Below are positions 17,114-25,353 of a stretch of DNA of 64,000 nucleotides, piece after piece. The notes under the pieces were generated by a model. It did not search any database and had not been told where the DNA came from. It saw only the letters and a program-made list of their open reading frames with translations. Source of the stretch: Flavobacterium soli DSM 19725. Its GTDB lineage: Bacteria; Bacteroidota; Bacteroidia; Flavobacteriales; Flavobacteriaceae. Both the position numbers and the translations under genes were made by a program. The number at the start of each line of letters is the position of its first letter. The first letter of the stretch is position 1. Location of the stretch: contig NZ_AUGO01000015.1 of assembly GCF_000422705.1 (NCBI RefSeq), positions 45,307 to 109,306 on the forward strand. The letters are read 5' to 3'.

Positions 17114-17145
17114 AAAAAAGAGTTTGCGAAAGCAAACTCTTTTTA
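17114..17145. terminator. Bidirectional terminator with GAAA loop
   Basis: The 13-bp stem AAAAAGAGTTTGC / GCAAACTCTTTTT encloses loop GAAA, with A and T tracts on either side. It serves the plus acyltransferase gene (stop 16973) and the minus barrel gene (stop 17196). Confidence 0.85.
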
Positions 17146-17195
17146 CTTTGTTATCCCGACAATAACAAAGACCAAAAACAAATAACAAAATAAAA

Positions 17196-18848
17196 CTAAA
17201 AATTAAAACTGACACCAGAGTAAAGCCCGATGAAATAAGGCTTGAAGTTTCCAGCGTCTTTATTGAAGGTATTGATTTGATATTTAAACATTGGTTCAAA
17301 ATTAGCCTCAAATGATTTCCAGAAACGGTATCTGAAACCAACCCCAACATTGGTGCTGAAATGGATATCGTTCAGGTTGTTTGCCTTTCCTAAACTTGCA
17401 GACATCATTGAGGACGAAACCGAAACTTCATTTTCATTTAAAAATAATGTGCTAATTCCGCCAATTAAATTGACTCCAAATTTTTTGTCAATTAGCTTAT
17501 AGGACATCTCCATTGGGACTTCAAAATAACCCATTTTTTGCGTCATCACGCCTTGATTGTTGTTTTGAATTTCACTGTCAAAGCCCAATTCTGCCGTATT
17601 CCTCATGCTGATCACTTGAATCGTGGCACCTGCATTGGAACTTGCAACATTTGAAAAACTAACCTGATCGAGTGCTGCAAAGAACACAACATCATTTGTA
17701 TTGTAGCCTAAAGTAAATTTATTGACTCCGGTTCTAACCGAAAGTTTTTTGTTAAGAGCATAATTCACTCCAACTCCAAAGCTTAAATTGTTTTCATAAG
17801 ACTTGCTGTTTTCTGCAAATTGATTGTCGATTGGCGAGCCATTTGAAGCCGAATTAAAATAAATAGGGGCGACATTAGAGCTAATTTGCCACCTATTTAT
17901 TTTTGTTTCAGCAATCGTTTTCTTTTCTTCTTCATTTTTTTTCAGCAATTCCTCCAGTGCATTGGGCTCTTCAACTTTTGCAATAGCAGTTGAATCTTTT
18001 TTATTGGTAATCGTTTTAAAATCTTCTTTACCAATGGTGTTTTTATCTTCTATCGATTTTTGATTGTTGGCTATTTGTGTTTTCGAATCCTCATCATTTA
18101 AAACGGTTTTTTGATTTGAATTTAAAGGTTGATTCGTATTAACATCTTTTTTATTTTGAGCTGCAACTGCATTATTTTCTTGAGATGATGCAGTTTTTTG
18201 ATTGTTATTTGTATTCTTCCCGATTTGATTTTTTTGTTTCTGAACCGACTGATTGTCATCTGCGACAGCATTATTTTTATTTTCTATAGCAAATGAATTC
18301 AATGTTTTAGTACCTTTCTTAGTAGCAGATTTTTCAACTTGGATTCCTGTTTTGGCTACAGCATTATTTTCTTCAGATGAAATAGTTGTTGTGTTTTTCT
18401 TGGCTGCCGAATTTTTTTCCTGATTTACAACAGCTGTGTTTTGATTTGCAAGGTCGTCGTTGCTGTTCGTTTTTTGATTGATTGATGCTGGATTAACATT
18501 ACTGTTATTGTCAACAGTATTTTTTTCTGATGCTTTTTCAGTAGCAACAACAGATTCATTTTTCGGAGCTGTTAGACTGTTTTTATCCTTTGGTTGTGTG
18601 TCATTTTCTATTACAACTTGATTGTTTTCAATCGAAGTTGAATCATTTAGAAGTAAATTCAACCCAAAGAAACTCAGCACTAATCCTGCTGCAATTCCGG
18701 ATAATTTTAACCAAAACGGCACGATTCTTCGCTCTTTCTTCTCCCTCAAAGCTGCATCAATGTTGACCCAAATGTGTTCTTTTGGCTCGACTTCGAAATC
18801 CTTGAATTTCTCTTGAAACAGTCGGTCTATGTTTTTTTTATCGCTCAT
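17196..18848 (-). CDS. Anti-sigma-like inner-membrane anchor joined by a low-complexity linker to an outer-membrane beta-barrel
   Basis: The 550-residue protein begins with a cytoplasmic helix-rich segment (LFQEKFKDFEVEPKEHIW), one membrane helix at about 43-65 (LKLSGIAAGLVLSFFGLNLLL), then a very Asn/Lys/Gln/Ser-rich linker (about 75-300). The C-terminal part (about 315-550) has porin-like beta-strands, such as FSTNVGVGFRYRFWKSFEANFEP, and ends in GLYSGVSFNF, an aromatic barrel terminus. The start overlaps the ECF sigma gene by 4 bp (ATGA). That coupling and the N-terminus suggest it restrains the sigma factor. Whether one chain spans both membranes is inference. Confidence 0.8.
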   Translation of the reverse strand: MSDKKNIDRLFQEKFKDFEVEPKEHIWVNIDAALREKKERRIVPFWLKLSGIAAGLVLSFFGLNLLLNDSTSIENNQVVIENDTQPKDKNSLTAPKNESVVATEKASEKNTVDNNSNVNPASINQKTNSNDDLANQNTAVVNQEKNSAAKKNTTTISSEENNAVAKTGIQVEKSATKKGTKTLNSFAIENKNNAVADDNQSVQKQKNQIGKNTNNNQKTASSQENNAVAAQNKKDVNTNQPLNSNQKTVLNDEDSKTQIANNQKSIEDKNTIGKEDFKTITNKKDSTAIAKVEEPNALEELLKKNEEEKKTIAETKINRWQISSNVAPIYFNSASNGSPIDNQFAENSKSYENNLSFGVGVNYALNKKLSVRTGVNKFTLGYNTNDVVFFAALDQVSFSNVASSNAGATIQVISMRNTAELGFDSEIQNNNQGVMTQKMGYFEVPMEMSYKLIDKKFGVNLIGGISTLFLNENEVSVSSSMMSASLGKANNLNDIHFSTNVGVGFRYRFWKSFEANFEPMFKYQINTFNKDAGNFKPYFIGLYSGVSFNF

Positions 18849-19393
18849 TTCGCTGATGGTACTATTTTTTTTCCTGTGTAAAGATCTATCTTTTCTTTCA
18901 AAATCATTCTAGCTCGTGCTAAATTTGACTTGGTAGTTCCTGTGGTAATTTCGAGCATTTCTGAAATTTCCTTGTGGGAATATCCGTCAAGTACATATAA
19001 GTTGAAAACTAATCTGTAACGATCTGGAAGTTCTTGGATGATGCTCATCAGGTAATCCAATGAAATGTTTTCATCCTCTATTTCTAGGTCTTCTTCTTCT
19101 GGAATATTTTCGTTTACGATTTCCAGAAACCGGACACCCGTTCGGTATTTTTGCAGTGCATTATTGACCATTATCCTTTTGGCCCAACCTTCGAATGAAC
19201 CTTTAAAGTTGAATTGGTCGATTTTTTTGAATATAATGATAAACCCATCTTGCAAGTTGTCTTCGGCTTCGGCATAATTAGCCGAATACTTCAAACAGAC
19301 GCCAAAAAACTTTGCAGCAAACAACTTGTACAATTGTTCCTGAGCTTTGGCGTCGTTTCTCTTGCAATCCGAAATGAGTTGTTCTAAACCCAC
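18845..19393 (-). CDS. RNA polymerase ECF-type sigma factor
   Basis: The 182-residue sigma-70 family protein has region 2 at about residues 25-95 (YSANYAEAEDNLQDGFIII, then GSFEGWAKRIMVNNA) and region 4 at about 120-172 (LPDRYRLVFNLYVLDGYSHKEIS, TTGTTKSNLARARMILK). There is an acidic insert between them (IPEEEDLEIEDENIS). It would redirect RNA polymerase to an unidentified regulon. It sits 17 bp behind a lipoprotein gene and overlaps the downstream anti-sigma-like gene by 4 bp, so all three are probably one operon. Confidence 0.93.
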   Translation of the reverse strand: MGLEQLISDCKRNDAKAQEQLYKLFAAKFFGVCLKYSANYAEAEDNLQDGFIIIFKKIDQFNFKGSFEGWAKRIMVNNALQKYRTGVRFLEIVNENIPEEEDLEIEDENISLDYLMSIIQELPDRYRLVFNLYVLDGYSHKEISEMLEITTGTTKSNLARARMILKEKIDLYTGKKIVPSAK

Positions 19394-19410
19394 GGTTTAT
19401 TTGATATTAA

Positions 19411-19848
19411 TTAATATTGAGCTGGTGCTTGATAAGGATAAACGGGAATTTCAACCTCTTCAAAAGTGTCGATTCCTTGTTCGTCCGTTCCTTTGTAAAA
19501 TTTAAAAATATAAGAATCCTCAGTTCCTACTTCGAAATTGAAGCTTAAACTGTCTAATTCTTGAGTTTCAAGAGGCAGACAATAATCTGCATACAATGCT
19601 CTTGATTGAATCCCTACGATTCGTGTGTTTTCTTCTTTTGCATAATAAAAACCAGTTATTTGATGGCAATTCGTAGGTAATTTGTAAAACATTTTCATTT
19701 CATATTTTTGTCCTTGAACAAAACTTGTGGGAATCTCGAAGCTTTCAACAGGTAAAACTTCAAAATAATAATTATTCTCTCCACCATCATCCAAACTGCA
19801 AGAACTAACTGCAAACACTGCCAATAATAGCAATACAAACTTTTTCAT
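19411..19848 (-). CDS. Putative lipoprotein, first gene of the sigma operon
   Basis: The 145-residue protein has a lipoprotein signal (MKKFVLLLLAVFAVSSC; lipobox Ser-Ser-Cys at about 15-17) followed by an acidic beta-rich domain with no motif I recognise. It would be a periplasmic-face or outer-membrane lipoprotein. Because it lies only 17 bp upstream of the ECF sigma gene, a role in the same envelope response is plausible but unproven. No function can be assigned from the sequence alone. Confidence 0.8.
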   Translation of the reverse strand: MKKFVLLLLAVFAVSSCSLDDGGENNYYFEVLPVESFEIPTSFVQGQKYEMKMFYKLPTNCHQITGFYYAKEENTRIVGIQSRALYADYCLPLETQELDSLSFNFEVGTEDSYIFKFYKGTDEQGIDTFEEVEIPVYPYQAPAQY

Positions 19849-19915
19849 TTTAATATTTTCTTTTTATAGATATTTTCTTTTAGATGTGATTTTGTGCCTT
19901 TGGTTGCGTTATAGG

Positions 19916-19950
19916 CTAAAAAAAAACATCCGTTTTGGCGGATGTTTTTA
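19916..19950 (-). terminator. Terminator of recA
   Basis: The stem AAAACATCCG / CGGATGTTTT with a six-base loop is followed by a long T tract on the minus strand, right after the recA stop at 19954. Confidence 0.9.
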
Positions 19951-19953
19951 GTA

Positions 19954-20970
19954 TTAAGCGTTACTTTCTTTTATTTGAGCTTTAATTTTTAACTCCAACT
20001 CTTCGGCTAATTCCGGATTGTCTTTTATCAAGGCTTTCACAGCGTCACGACCTTGTCCTAGTTTGGTTTCGCCATAACTGAACCAAGAACCAGCTTTTTT
20101 AACAATTTCAAATTCTACTGCTAAATCAAGAATTTCTCCAGTTTTCGAAACCCCTTCGCCATACATGATGTCGAATTCGGCTGTTTTAAAAGGTGGAGCT
20201 ACTTTGTTTTTTACGACTTTCACTTTGGTTCTGTTTCCAATTACGTTTTCGCCATCTTTAATTTGAGATGAACGACGGATATCCAAACGAACTGAAGCAT
20301 AAAATTTCAAGGCATTTCCTCCTGTTGTAGTTTCTGGATTTCCGAACATAACACCTATTTTCTCTCTCAACTGGTTGATGAAGAAAACAGTACAATGCGT
20401 TTTGCTGATGGTTCCTGTTAGTTTTCTCAAAGCTTGTGACATCAAACGTGCGTGAAGACCCATTTTTGAATCTCCCATTTCACCTTCAATTTCGCTTTTA
20501 GGGGTTAATGCTGCTACCGAGTCAATAACCACAATGTCAATTGCTCCAGAGCGGATAAGGTTTTCAGCAATTTCCAAAGCTTGTTCTCCATTATCGGGTT
20601 GAGAAATGATTAGGTTTTCTATATCTACACCTAATTTTTCTGCATAATTTCTGTCGAAAGCATGTTCTGCATCAATAAAGGCTGCAATTCCGCCCGCTTT
20701 TTGAGCTTCGGCAATCGCATGAAGCGTCAAGGTTGTTTTTCCTGAAGATTCAGGACCATATATTTCAATAATTCTACCTTTTGGATAACCGTTTACGCCA
20801 AGGGCTAAATCGAGACCCAATGAACCAGAAGAAATAGTTTCTACTTCCTCAATGGCTTTGTCTCCCATTTTCATTACCGTACCTTTTCCGTAGGTTTTGT
20901 CTAGTTTGTCAAGTGTTAGCTGTAAAGCTTTTAACTTTGCTTCTTTCTCTGAACTCATCTTTTCTTTCAT
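19954..20970 (-). CDS. recA: Recombinase RecA
   Basis: DNA-dependent ATPase that forms strand-exchange filaments and stimulates LexA-type autocleavage. The 338-residue sequence has Walker [10 protein letters not shown] (about 75-83), Walker [10 protein letters not shown], the conserved [19 protein letters not shown] loop, and DNA-binding loop residues [17 protein letters not shown]. Length and order are normal, with an Ala/Glu/Lys-rich C-terminus. A Met four codons downstream (MSSEKEAK, 20958) is an equally likely start. It appears monocistronic. I see no clear LexA box upstream. Confidence 0.98.
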   Translation of the reverse strand: MKEKMSSEKEAKLKALQLTLDKLDKTYGKGTVMKMGDKAIEEVETISSGSLGLDLALGVNGYPKGRIIEIYGPESSGKTTLTLHAIAEAQKAGGIAAFIDAEHAFDRNYAEKLGVDIENLIISQPDNGEQALEIAENLIRSGAIDIVVIDSVAALTPKSEIEGEMGDSKMGLHARLMSQALRKLTGTISKTHCTVFFINQLREKIGVMFGNPETTTGGNALKFYASVRLDIRRSSQIKDGENVIGNRTKVKVVKNKVAPPFKTAEFDIMYGEGVSKTGEILDLAVEFEIVKKAGSWFSYGETKLGQGRDAVKALIKDNPELAEELELKIKAQIKESNA

Positions 20971-21054
20971 ATAATGTTAGGCACTTATTTTTCGTAAAAA
21001 TAGTTTTTTTTGGGTTGAAAATGTATTTAAATCAAATTATTTATTGACAGATTA

Positions 21055-21645
21055 TTAATTCCTCAAGGAATGCAATCTCGCCACATATTTCCCAACCACA
21101 TCAAATTCTAAATTGATTTTCGTACCCATTTTAAAATTCTTAAAATTCGTATGTTCGTAGGTATAAGGTATAATCGCAACACTAAATTCGTTTTTCTTCG
21201 AATTTACAACCGTCAAACTTACGCCATTAACGGTAATCGAACCTTTTTCGATGGTAATGTTGTTCCAGTTTTCGTCGTATTCGAATGTATAATACCAACT
21301 TCCGTTTGCATTTTCAACGCTTTTGCAAATTCCCGTCTGGTCAACATGTCCTTGAACGATATGTCCGTCCAATCTATCGCCTAATTTCATAGCACGTTCC
21401 AGATTTACAACATCTCCAACTTGCCAATCTCCAATATTGGTTTTATCAATTGTTTCTCTAATTGCCGTTACCGTATAAGTATCTTCATTTAAGGCCACTA
21501 CCGTCAAGCAAACGCCATTATGCGAAACACTTTGATCGATCTTTAATTCATTTGTGATGGAAGAAGTGATGGTAAGGTGCAGATTGTCATTTTCTTTTCG
21601 GACTTCTTTCACCGTCCCGAGTGATTCTATAATTCCTGTAAACAT
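21055..21645 (-). CDS. ribE: Riboflavin synthase, alpha subunit
   Basis: Dismutates two molecules of 6,7-dimethyl-8-ribityllumazine into riboflavin. The 196-residue protein has the hallmark N-terminus MFTGIIESLG and two homologous lumazine-binding halves, with SHNGVCLTV in the first and VNGVSLTV in the second, plus DGHIVQGHVDQTG between. The start was set at the MFTGIIE methionine (21645). The frame continues upstream without family similarity and would overlap the divergent pdxA gene. The intergenic region to pdxA is 59 bp. RibF (6879) uses the product. Confidence 0.96.
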   Translation of the reverse strand: MFTGIIESLGTVKEVRKENDNLHLTITSSITNELKIDQSVSHNGVCLTVVALNEDTYTVTAIRETIDKTNIGDWQVGDVVNLERAMKLGDRLDGHIVQGHVDQTGICKSVENANGSWYYTFEYDENWNNITIEKGSITVNGVSLTVVNSKKNEFSVAIIPYTYEHTNFKNFKMGTKINLEFDVVGKYVARLHSLRN

Positions 21646-21662
21646 TTCTTGTTTTATTTTAC

Positions 21663-21670
21663 TAAATTTG
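21663..21670 (+). promoter_or_regulatory. -7 promoter element for pdxA
   Basis: TAAATTTG fits TAnnTTTG, 34 nt before the pdxA ATG in the short divergent spacer. Confidence 0.35.
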
Positions 21671-21704
21671 CACTTCAAAATTAGCAATAAATAACCTGAA
21701 GAGA

Positions 21705-22751
21705 ATGAAAAAAGCAGAAAATATAATCGTTGGAATTTCAATCGGAGATTTAAACGGTATTGGAAGCGAAATAGTACTGAAAACATTCGAAGATGCAAGA
21801 ATGCTCGAAATGTGTACACCGGTTATTTTTGCCAATGTAAAGACACTTTCCTTTCTTAAAAAGAGTTTCGAATCGACCACAATGCTTCACGGTATTGATA
21901 AACTCGACCAAATACTTACTGGAAAAATCAACGTTTTGAATGTTTGGCGTGAAGGGTTTACGTTAGAGTATGGTGTAAACGATGAAACCGTTGGTAAATA
22001 TGCAATCAAGTCATTCGTTGCTGCAACCAATGCTTTAAAGGAAGGTTTGGTTGATGTCTTGGTGACAGCTCCAATCAATAAATATAATGTGCAATCGGAA
22101 GAATTTAAATTTCCAGGACATACTGATTATCTGAATCAAGAATTGGAAGGGAATGCCTTGATGTTGATGGTTCAAGATAATTTGAGAGTCGGATTGTTGA
22201 CCGATCATATTCCAGTTAATGAAGTCGCTTCACATTTGACAGAAGCTTTAATTCGTCAGAAAATTGAAACCGTAAGACAATCGTTGATTCAAGATTTCAG
22301 TATTAATAAGCCGAGAATTGCTGTTTTAGGATTGAATCCTCATGCTGGAGACGGTGGAGTTATTGGAAAAGAAGACGACGAAATCATCAAGCCTGTCATC
22401 AAAAAAATGTTCGAAAAAGGGACGATGGTTTTTGGACCTTATCCTGCCGATGGTTTTTTTGGAAGTGGCCAGTATGAAAAATTCGATGCTGTAATCGCAG
22501 CCTATCACGATCAAGGATTGATTCCGTTCAAGACATTGTCTTTTGGAAGTGGAGTGAATTACACGGCAGGATTGAATAAAATCCGAACTTCACCTGATCA
22601 TGGAACGGCTTATGATATTGCAGGAAAAGGAATTGCAGATTATAATTCGTTCAAGGAAGCGGTTTATTTGGCCCTTGATATTTACAAATCAAGAAATGAA
22701 TATGCCGAAATCAGTAAGAAACCATTGAAAACAAAGGAAAAACACTTATAA
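21705..22751 (+). CDS. pdxA: 4-hydroxythreonine-4-phosphate dehydrogenase PdxA
   Basis: NAD-dependent enzyme of the DXP-dependent pyridoxal phosphate pathway. The 348-residue protein has the family signatures GISIGDLNGIGSEI (N-terminus), TAPINKYN, FPGHTDYL, GLNPHAGDGG (about 208-217), YHDQGLIPFK and TSPDHGTAYDIAGKG. The metal-binding histidines are within these motifs. It is divergent from riboflavin synthase and is followed after 83 bp by the yceD-rpmF unit, which has its own promoter. A weak hairpin overlaps its stop codon. Confidence 0.97.
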   Translation: MKKAENIIVGISIGDLNGIGSEIVLKTFEDARMLEMCTPVIFANVKTLSFLKKSFESTTMLHGIDKLDQILTGKINVLNVWREGFTLEYGVNDETVGKYAIKSFVAATNALKEGLVDVLVTAPINKYNVQSEEFKFPGHTDYLNQELEGNALMLMVQDNLRVGLLTDHIPVNEVASHLTEALIRQKIETVRQSLIQDFSINKPRIAVLGLNPHAGDGGVIGKEDDEIIKPVIKKMFEKGTMVFGPYPADGFFGSGQYEKFDAVIAAYHDQGLIPFKTLSFGSGVNYTAGLNKIRTSPDHGTAYDIAGKGIADYNSFKEAVYLALDIYKSRNEYAEISKKPLKTKEKHL

Positions 22752-22775
22752 ACAAAAAAATGTTTATAACCCTTT
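22746..22775 (+). terminator. Possible weak terminator of pdxA
   Basis: TTATAAACA / TGTTTATAA form a nine-pair stem around six A, overlapping the pdxA stop. It is followed only by CCCTTTT, so termination may be partial. Confidence 0.4.
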
Positions 22776-22802
22776 TGATTTTGCGATAAATTTATATCTT
22801 TG
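22775..22802 (+). promoter_or_regulatory. Promoter of the yceD-rpmF transcript
   Basis: TTG (22775-22777), a 17-nt spacer and TATCTTTG (22795-22802) match the Flavobacterium consensus TTG-N17-TAnnTTTG exactly. It is the best promoter match in the window. Confidence 0.75.
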
Positions 22803-22834
22803 CACTCCCAAGTTTGGGACAAATTGTTGATACC

Positions 22835-23377
22835 ATGAAGCAGTTAAATGAATATTTAATTCCTTTTATAGGATTAAAGTTAGGAAAACACCAGTTTGAG
22901 TATCAAATAAATAACAAGTTCTTTGATCACTTTGGATATGATGACTTTGAAAGTTCGGATATCAAAGTAAATGTAGTTTTGGAAAAGAAAAGTACGATGC
23001 TTGAGGTAAATTTTAAGCACAAAGGTACGGTTCATGTTCCTTGCGACTTGACCAGCGAAATGTTTGATATGCCAGTGAAAGGCAAATTGAGATTGGTGGT
23101 TCAATTTGGAGAGGAATTCAACAATGACAATGATGAATTGTTGATATTGCCACACGGAGAACATCAGATTGATATAAGTCAATATATCTATGAAATGATT
23201 GTACTCTCGATTCCATTAAAACGGGTTCATCCAGGAATAAAAGACGGAAGTTTAGATACCGAAGCCTTGAAAAAGCTAAAGGAACTTACAGTCAAAGAAA
23301 AAAAGAAAGAGGTTAAAGAAGAAGAGAATATCGACCCACGTTGGGACAAATTAAAACAACTATTAACGGATAAATAA
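22835..23377 (+). CDS. DUF177 (YceD) family protein
   Basis: The 180-residue member of the YceD/DUF177 family is encoded directly upstream of ribosomal protein L32, as in most bacteria. YceD proteins are linked to 23S rRNA accumulation in plants and bacteria, but their biochemistry is not settled. Features seen are LNEYLIPFIGLKLG at the N-terminus, VPCDLTSEMFDMPV mid-protein (often CxxC in other phyla, here a single Cys), and a Lys/Glu-rich C-terminus ending DPRWDKLKQLL, typical of the family. The start MKQLNEYL (22835) is preferred because the upstream codons fall just after the promoter and lack family similarity. Confidence 0.9.
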   Translation: MKQLNEYLIPFIGLKLGKHQFEYQINNKFFDHFGYDDFESSDIKVNVVLEKKSTMLEVNFKHKGTVHVPCDLTSEMFDMPVKGKLRLVVQFGEEFNNDNDELLILPHGEHQIDISQYIYEMIVLSIPLKRVHPGIKDGSLDTEALKKLKELTVKEKKKEVKEEENIDPRWDKLKQLLTDK

Positions 23378-23386
23378 TATAGTAAA

Positions 23387-23581
23387 ATGGCACATCCTAA
23401 AAGAAAAATCTCGAAAACAAGAAGAGATAAGAGAAGAACTCATTACAAAGCTACAGTTGCTCAAATCGCTACTTGTCCAATAACTGGAGAAGCACATTTA
23501 TACCACAGAGCTTACTGGCATGAAGGTAAAATGTACTACAGAGGACAAGTTGTTATCGACAAGTCTGTTGCTGTTGCATAA
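23387..23581 (+). CDS. rpmF: 50S ribosomal protein L32
   Basis: The 64-residue L32 begins [17 protein letters not shown], the invariant basic start of the family, followed by the remnant zinc-ribbon region ([16 protein letters not shown]). The second pair of zinc cysteines is absent, so this is a partly cysteine-free form. It lies 9 bp after the yceD gene and is cotranscribed with it. A terminator follows before fabH. Confidence 0.97.
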   Translation: MAHPKRKISKTRRDKRRTHYKATVAQIATCPITGEAHLYHRAYWHEGKMYYRGQVVIDKSVAVA

Positions 23582-23602
23582 TACATTTTAGCAGTTAAAA
23601 TT

Positions 23603-23630
23603 TAAACTCTCCCCCGTGAGAGTTTTTTTT
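23603..23630 (+). terminator. Terminator after rpmF
   Basis: The stem AAACTCTC / GAGAGTTT with loop CCCCGT is followed by a T tract, between rpmF (stop 23581) and fabH (start 23745). fabH expression may thus need its own promoter or read-through. Confidence 0.8.
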
Positions 23631-23744
23631 GTTGTTTAAAACTTTAGTGTTAAATAACTGGATTCAAAACATTAAGGTTTAGAAATTTTTTGTAATTTCA
23701 ACAACTTTTCTGATCTGATTTTCAGAAAACAAACAAGCATCCCT

Positions 23745-24734
23745 ATGAGTACAATTACAGCCGCAATTACTGCTGTCGGAGGATATGTTCCCGATTTTGT
23801 TTTAACAAACAAACTCCTTGAAACCATGGTCGATACAAACGACGAATGGATCACTTCAAGAACAGGAATCAAAGAAAGAAGGATATTAAAAGGTGAGGGT
23901 TTAGGAACTTCCTACCTTGCTATAAAAGCAGCCCAAGATTTAATGGCTAAAGGAAATATCGATCCATTAGAGATCGATTTGGTTATCCTTGCCACCACTA
24001 CACCAGATTTACCGGTAGCTTCAACTGCCGTTTATGTTGCCACAGAAATTGGTGCAACAAATGCCTTTGGATATGATCTTCAGGCAGCATGTTCTGGATT
24101 TTTATTCGGAATGTCATCAGCTTCAGCATTCATACAATCAGGAAAATATAAAAAAGTATTATTAATTGGAGCCGATAAAATGTCGTCGATCATTGATTAT
24201 ACTGATCGTGCAACTTGTATCATCTTTGGAGATGGTGCAGGAGCCGTTTTATTTGAACCAAATTATGACGGATTAGGAATTCAGGATGAATTTTTGAGAA
24301 GTGACGGAATTGGAAGAGAATTTTTGAAAATTGATGCAGGGGGTTCTATACTTCCAGCTTCTGCCGAAACTGTTGCCAATAAACAACATACCGTTTATCA
24401 AGACGGAAAAACCGTTTATAAATATGCCGTTTCTGGAATGGCTGACGTTAGTGAAAAAATTCTCGAACGCAATAATCTTACAAAAGACGATGTAAACTGG
24501 TTAGTTGCACATCAAGCAAATAGAAGGATTATTGATGCAACCGCAAGCCGAATTGGTTTAGAAGACGATAAGGTATTGGTAAATATCGAACGATATGGAA
24601 ACACTACTTCTGGAACTTTGCCATTAGTATTATTTGATTTCGAGAAAAAATTCAAGAAAGGCGATAATATCATTTTTGCTGCTTTTGGAGGTGGATTCAC
24701 ATGGGGATCGATCTATTTAAAGTGGGCTTACTAA
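23745..24734 (+). CDS. fabH: 3-oxoacyl-ACP synthase III (FabH)
   Basis: Condenses acetyl-CoA (or a branched starter) with malonyl-ACP to initiate fatty acid synthesis. The 329-residue sequence carries the Cys-His-Asn triad: Cys in DLQAACSGFLFG (about 117), His in WLVAHQANRRI (about 250) and Asn in ERYGNTTSGTLPL (about 281). GGGFTWGS near the C-terminus is typical. It is followed by accB (34 bp) and accC, giving a fatty-acid initiation cluster. plsX, which sits beside fabH in many bacteria, is absent here. Confidence 0.96.
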   Translation: MSTITAAITAVGGYVPDFVLTNKLLETMVDTNDEWITSRTGIKERRILKGEGLGTSYLAIKAAQDLMAKGNIDPLEIDLVILATTTPDLPVASTAVYVATEIGATNAFGYDLQAACSGFLFGMSSASAFIQSGKYKKVLLIGADKMSSIIDYTDRATCIIFGDGAGAVLFEPNYDGLGIQDEFLRSDGIGREFLKIDAGGSILPASAETVANKQHTVYQDGKTVYKYAVSGMADVSEKILERNNLTKDDVNWLVAHQANRRIIDATASRIGLEDDKVLVNIERYGNTTSGTLPLVLFDFEKKFKKGDNIIFAAFGGGFTWGSIYLKWAY

Positions 24735-24768
24735 ATTACGAACAAACTATAACTAAAAATAAGATATC

Positions 24769-25254
24769 ATGGATTTAAAAGAAATTCAAAACCTAATCAA
24801 ATTTGTAGCAAACACGGGAGTTGCTGAAGTAAAATTAGAAGTTGACAATGTGAAAATCACGATCAGAACAACTTTAGAAGGAAATACTCCAGAGATTACT
24901 TATTTGCAGCAAGCGCCAATCCAACAAGCATTGCCACAAGCTCCAGCAGCACCTCAACAAGCTCCAGCTACACCAGCGGCTCCAGCAGCTCCAGCAGCTG
25001 ATGACACTTCAAAATACATTACCATTAAATCTCCAATTATTGGAACTTTCTACAGAAAACCATCTCCAGACAAACCAGTTTTTGTTGAAGTTGGAAGCTC
25101 AATCGGAAAAGGAGATGTTCTTTGTGTAATCGAAGCAATGAAACTTTTCAACGAAATTGAATCTGAAGTTTCAGGTAAAATCGTAAAAATTCTTGTTGAC
25201 GATATGTCTCCAGTAGAATTTGATCAACCATTATTTTTAGTAGATCCATCATAA
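24769..25254 (+). CDS. accB: Biotin carboxyl carrier protein of acetyl-CoA carboxylase
   Basis: Carries carboxybiotin between AccC and the carboxyltransferase. The 161-residue protein has an N-terminal domain (1-45), a Pro/Ala/Gln-rich flexible linker (about 46-82) and a biotinyl domain with the attachment motif [11 protein letters not shown], in which Lys125 is the biotinylated residue. It is cotranscribed with fabH upstream. accC follows after a 99-bp spacer containing an imperfect palindromic repeat. Confidence 0.97.
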   Translation: MDLKEIQNLIKFVANTGVAEVKLEVDNVKITIRTTLEGNTPEITYLQQAPIQQALPQAPAAPQQAPATPAAPAAPAADDTSKYITIKSPIIGTFYRKPSPDKPVFVEVGSSIGKGDVLCVIEAMKLFNEIESEVSGKIVKILVDDMSPVEFDQPLFLVDPS

Positions 25255-25257
25255 TTT

Positions 25258-25340
25258 TAAATTCCAATATTTTAAATTCCAAATCCCAAGGTAAGATTGT
25301 CTTGTAGGATTTGTTTTTTGGGATTTGTTTTTTGAATTTT
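25258..25340. repeat. AATTCCAAAT-type palindromic spacer between accB and accC
   Basis: AAATTCCAAATCCCAA near 25278 is complementary to TTGGGATTTG near 25318-25327, with further weak pairing outward (ATTCCAA / TTTTTTGAATTTT). It resembles the repeat at 37520-37678. Confidence 0.45.
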
Positions 25341-25353
25341 AAAAAAAAATAAG

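Noticed and set aside
21646..21819. Longer riboflavin synthase start
   Set aside because: The family begins MFTGIIE; the upstream frame runs antisense into pdxA.
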